Source: Planctomycetota bacterium (GTDB lineage Bacteria > Planctomycetota > SBBH01 > JACQRN01). From it: a stretch of 6,899 nt of DNA. Positions 5,667 through 6,899 of the stretch are shown in pieces (the first letter of the stretch is position 1; each line of letters begins with the position of its first letter). A program made the position numbers and the translations under genes. Under the pieces are notes generated by a model. The model ran no database searches. It worked only from the letters and a program-made list of their open reading frames with translations, and was not told where the DNA came from. The stretch is taken from contig JACQRN010000244.1 in NCBI GenBank assembly GCA_016206515.1, positions 1 through 6,899 on the forward strand, read 5' to 3'.

Positions 5667-6899
5667 CTACATCGCCGAGCGCGTCAGCCCCGCCTGCGAG
5701 CCAAGCGGCTCACTGACGCGCTTCCCGATCACAAGATAGGAGCACAGCGCGAGGGCGTCCAGGCCGCACCCCTCGAAGGTCCGCAGCGCATCGGCGGGGG
5801 TGCAGACGATCGGCTCCCCCTTCACGTTGAAGGAGGTGTTCATCAGGACCGGGACGCCGCGCAGCCTCTCGAACTCCTTCAACAGCGTGTGGTAGCGCGG
5901 CTCGTCCTTCGCCTTCACCGTCTGGATCCGGGCCGAGCCGTCCACGTGCGTGATCGCCGGGAGGCGCTCACGCTGTCCCTCCCGCACCGGGCAGACCAGG
6001 ACCATGAACGGCGCCTCGAACCCGGGGGGCGTCTCGAAGTAGGTCGAGGCGTCCTCGAGCGCGACGCTCGGCGCGAACGGCCGGAAGTGCTCGCGGAACT
6101 TCACCCGCGCGTTGACGATCTCCTTCATGCGGGGGTTCGTGGGGTCCGCCAGGATCGAGCGGTGCCCGAGCGCGCGCGGGCCGAACTCCATCCGGCCGTC
6201 GAACCATCCGACGACCTTCCCGTCGGCGACGAGCCGCGCAACCTCACAGATCATCTCCGCCTCGGCAAGGCGGCGCGGCGCGTACCCCTTCGCCTCCAGG
6301 GCGCCAGCGCACGCCGCGTCGTCGTAGGAGGGGCCAAGCGCGGCGGAGACGAGCCGCGCCGGCCGCGGGTCGTTTCCGACCGACGCGGCGATGTCGAGCG
6401 CCGCCCCGAGCGCGCCGCCGTCGTCCCCCGCCGCGGGCTGGACGAAGAGTTCCTCGCACCCGGTCTCGCGCAGGATGCGCCAGTTCGCGACGCCGTTGAG
6501 CGCCACGCCGCCGGCCATGCACAGCCGCTTGAGGCCGGTCCGCTTCAGGGCGTGTCGCGCGGCGTGGAGCACCGCCTCCTCGAGCACCTTCTGGCCGCTG
6601 GCGGCGACATCCTCGTGGAACGGCTCCAGGTCCGCCTCCGGATGGCGGGCGGGCCGGCCGAAGAGGCGCTCGAACTCGGCGGTGAACGCGCGCCGGTTGC
6701 TCCCGATGTGCCCGAAATACTTCAGGTCGAGATCGAAGGAGCCGTCGTCGGCGAGCCGCACAAGCCTGCGCGCCTCCTCGACACGCTTCGGCTTCCCGTA
6801 CGGAGCGAGCCCCATCACCTTCCCCTCGTCTCCGTACTTCGGGAAGCCCAGCCACTGCGTGACCGAGGCGTAGAAGATCCCGAGCGAGTGCGGGAAGAC
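5667..6899 (-). CDS. NodU/CmcH-type carbamoyltransferase, N-terminus cut by right edge
   Basis: Transfers the carbamoyl group of carbamoyl phosphate, via carbamoyl-adenylate, to a hydroxyl, here most likely on a sugar of the surface glycan. The visible 410 residues begin in FPHSLGIFYASVTQWLGF and continue with KYGDEGKVMGLAPYGK (21-36) of the ASKHA/Kae1-like N-terminal domain. Then come MAGGVALNGVANWRI (128-142) and QPAAGDDGGALGAA (154-167). The C-terminal YrdC-like domain has GWFDGRMEFGPRALGHRS (231-248), FREHFRPFAPS (268-278) and MNTSFNVKGEPIVCTP (353-368). Full-length members are about 550-600 residues, so about 150-190 residues lie beyond the window. The frame is open to the edge; the internal GTG near 6818 is not the true start. 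It is followed after 16 bp by the DUF5989 gene, an association common in polysaccharide clusters. No truncation or missing motif is seen in the visible part. Confidence 0.95.
   Translation of the reverse strand, partial: VFPHSLGIFYASVTQWLGFPKYGDEGKVMGLAPYGKPKRVEEARRLVRLADDGSFDLDLKYFGHIGSNRRAFTAEFERLFGRPARHPEADLEPFHEDVAASGQKVLEEAVLHAARHALKRTGLKRLCMAGGVALNGVANWRILRETGCEELFVQPAAGDDGGALGAALDIAASVGNDPRPARLVSAALGPSYDDAACAGALEAKGYAPRRLAEAEMICEVARLVADGKVVGWFDGRMEFGPRALGHRSILADPTNPRMKEIVNARVKFREHFRPFAPSVALEDASTYFETPPGFEAPFMVLVCPVREGQRERLPAITHVDGSARIQTVKAKDEPRYHTLLKEFERLRGVPVLMNTSFNVKGEPIVCTPADALRTFEGCGLDALALCSYLVIGKRVSEPLGSQAGLTRSAM

Overview
The window is a GC-rich stretch from a bacterium whose phylum I cannot name from the sequence. 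Flanking genes are roughly 70-80% GC by eye, and they use GTG starts and GTGA stop/start overlaps. It carries part of a surface-glycan (exopolysaccharide, O-antigen or glycolipid) biosynthesis locus, interrupted by a compact restriction-modification (R-M) module of visibly lower GC (about 57% in a sampled line) on the opposite strand. The small-membrane-protein/glycosyltransferase gene mix is common in uncultured high-GC environmental lineages. That is a weak taxonomic hint only.

Minus-strand glycan operon, from the right edge leftwards. First comes a NodU/CmcH-type carbamoyltransferase (N-terminus off the window). It is followed by a 49-residue DUF5989-type membrane protein, a family 2 glycosyltransferase of the dolichyl-phosphate-mannose-synthase type, a DUF2304 membrane protein, and a non-hydrolysing UDP-GlcNAc 2-epimerase (WecB). 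GT2/DUF2304 and DUF2304/WecB overlap by 4 nt each. A 61-bp composite palindromic repeat sits between the DUF5989 gene and the GT2 gene and supplies the DUF5989 stop codon. Beyond the R-M module, on the same minus strand, is a family 4 glycosyltransferase cut by the left edge. It plausibly belonged to the same operon.

Plus-strand insert, about 1002-3188. From left to right it has a repeat-dense intergenic block of about 290 bp (heptamer tandem array, long inverted repeat, 20-bp perfect direct repeat) and a 32-codon remnant of a HicB-like antitoxin. These are followed by a putative PD-(D/E)XK restriction endonuclease and a beta-class TSPPY DNA methyltransferase (probably cytosine-N4) whose start overlaps the nuclease gene. 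The methyltransferase gene converges on wecB with only 15 bp between stop codons. The remnant antitoxin and the nuclease gene each have a sigma70-like promoter ending 7-8 nt before the ATG, so both may be leaderless.

Working together: the minus-strand genes would make an activated N-acetyl-mannosamine-type sugar (WecB), transfer sugars to a lipid carrier or acceptor (GT2, GT4), and carbamoylate a sugar hydroxyl. DUF2304 and DUF5989 act as small membrane partners of unknown function. The R-M pair is an independent defence or selfish module that appears to have landed inside this locus. The best candidates for something undescribed are the unassigned nuclease of the R-M pair and the unusual repeat block with its HicB scar.
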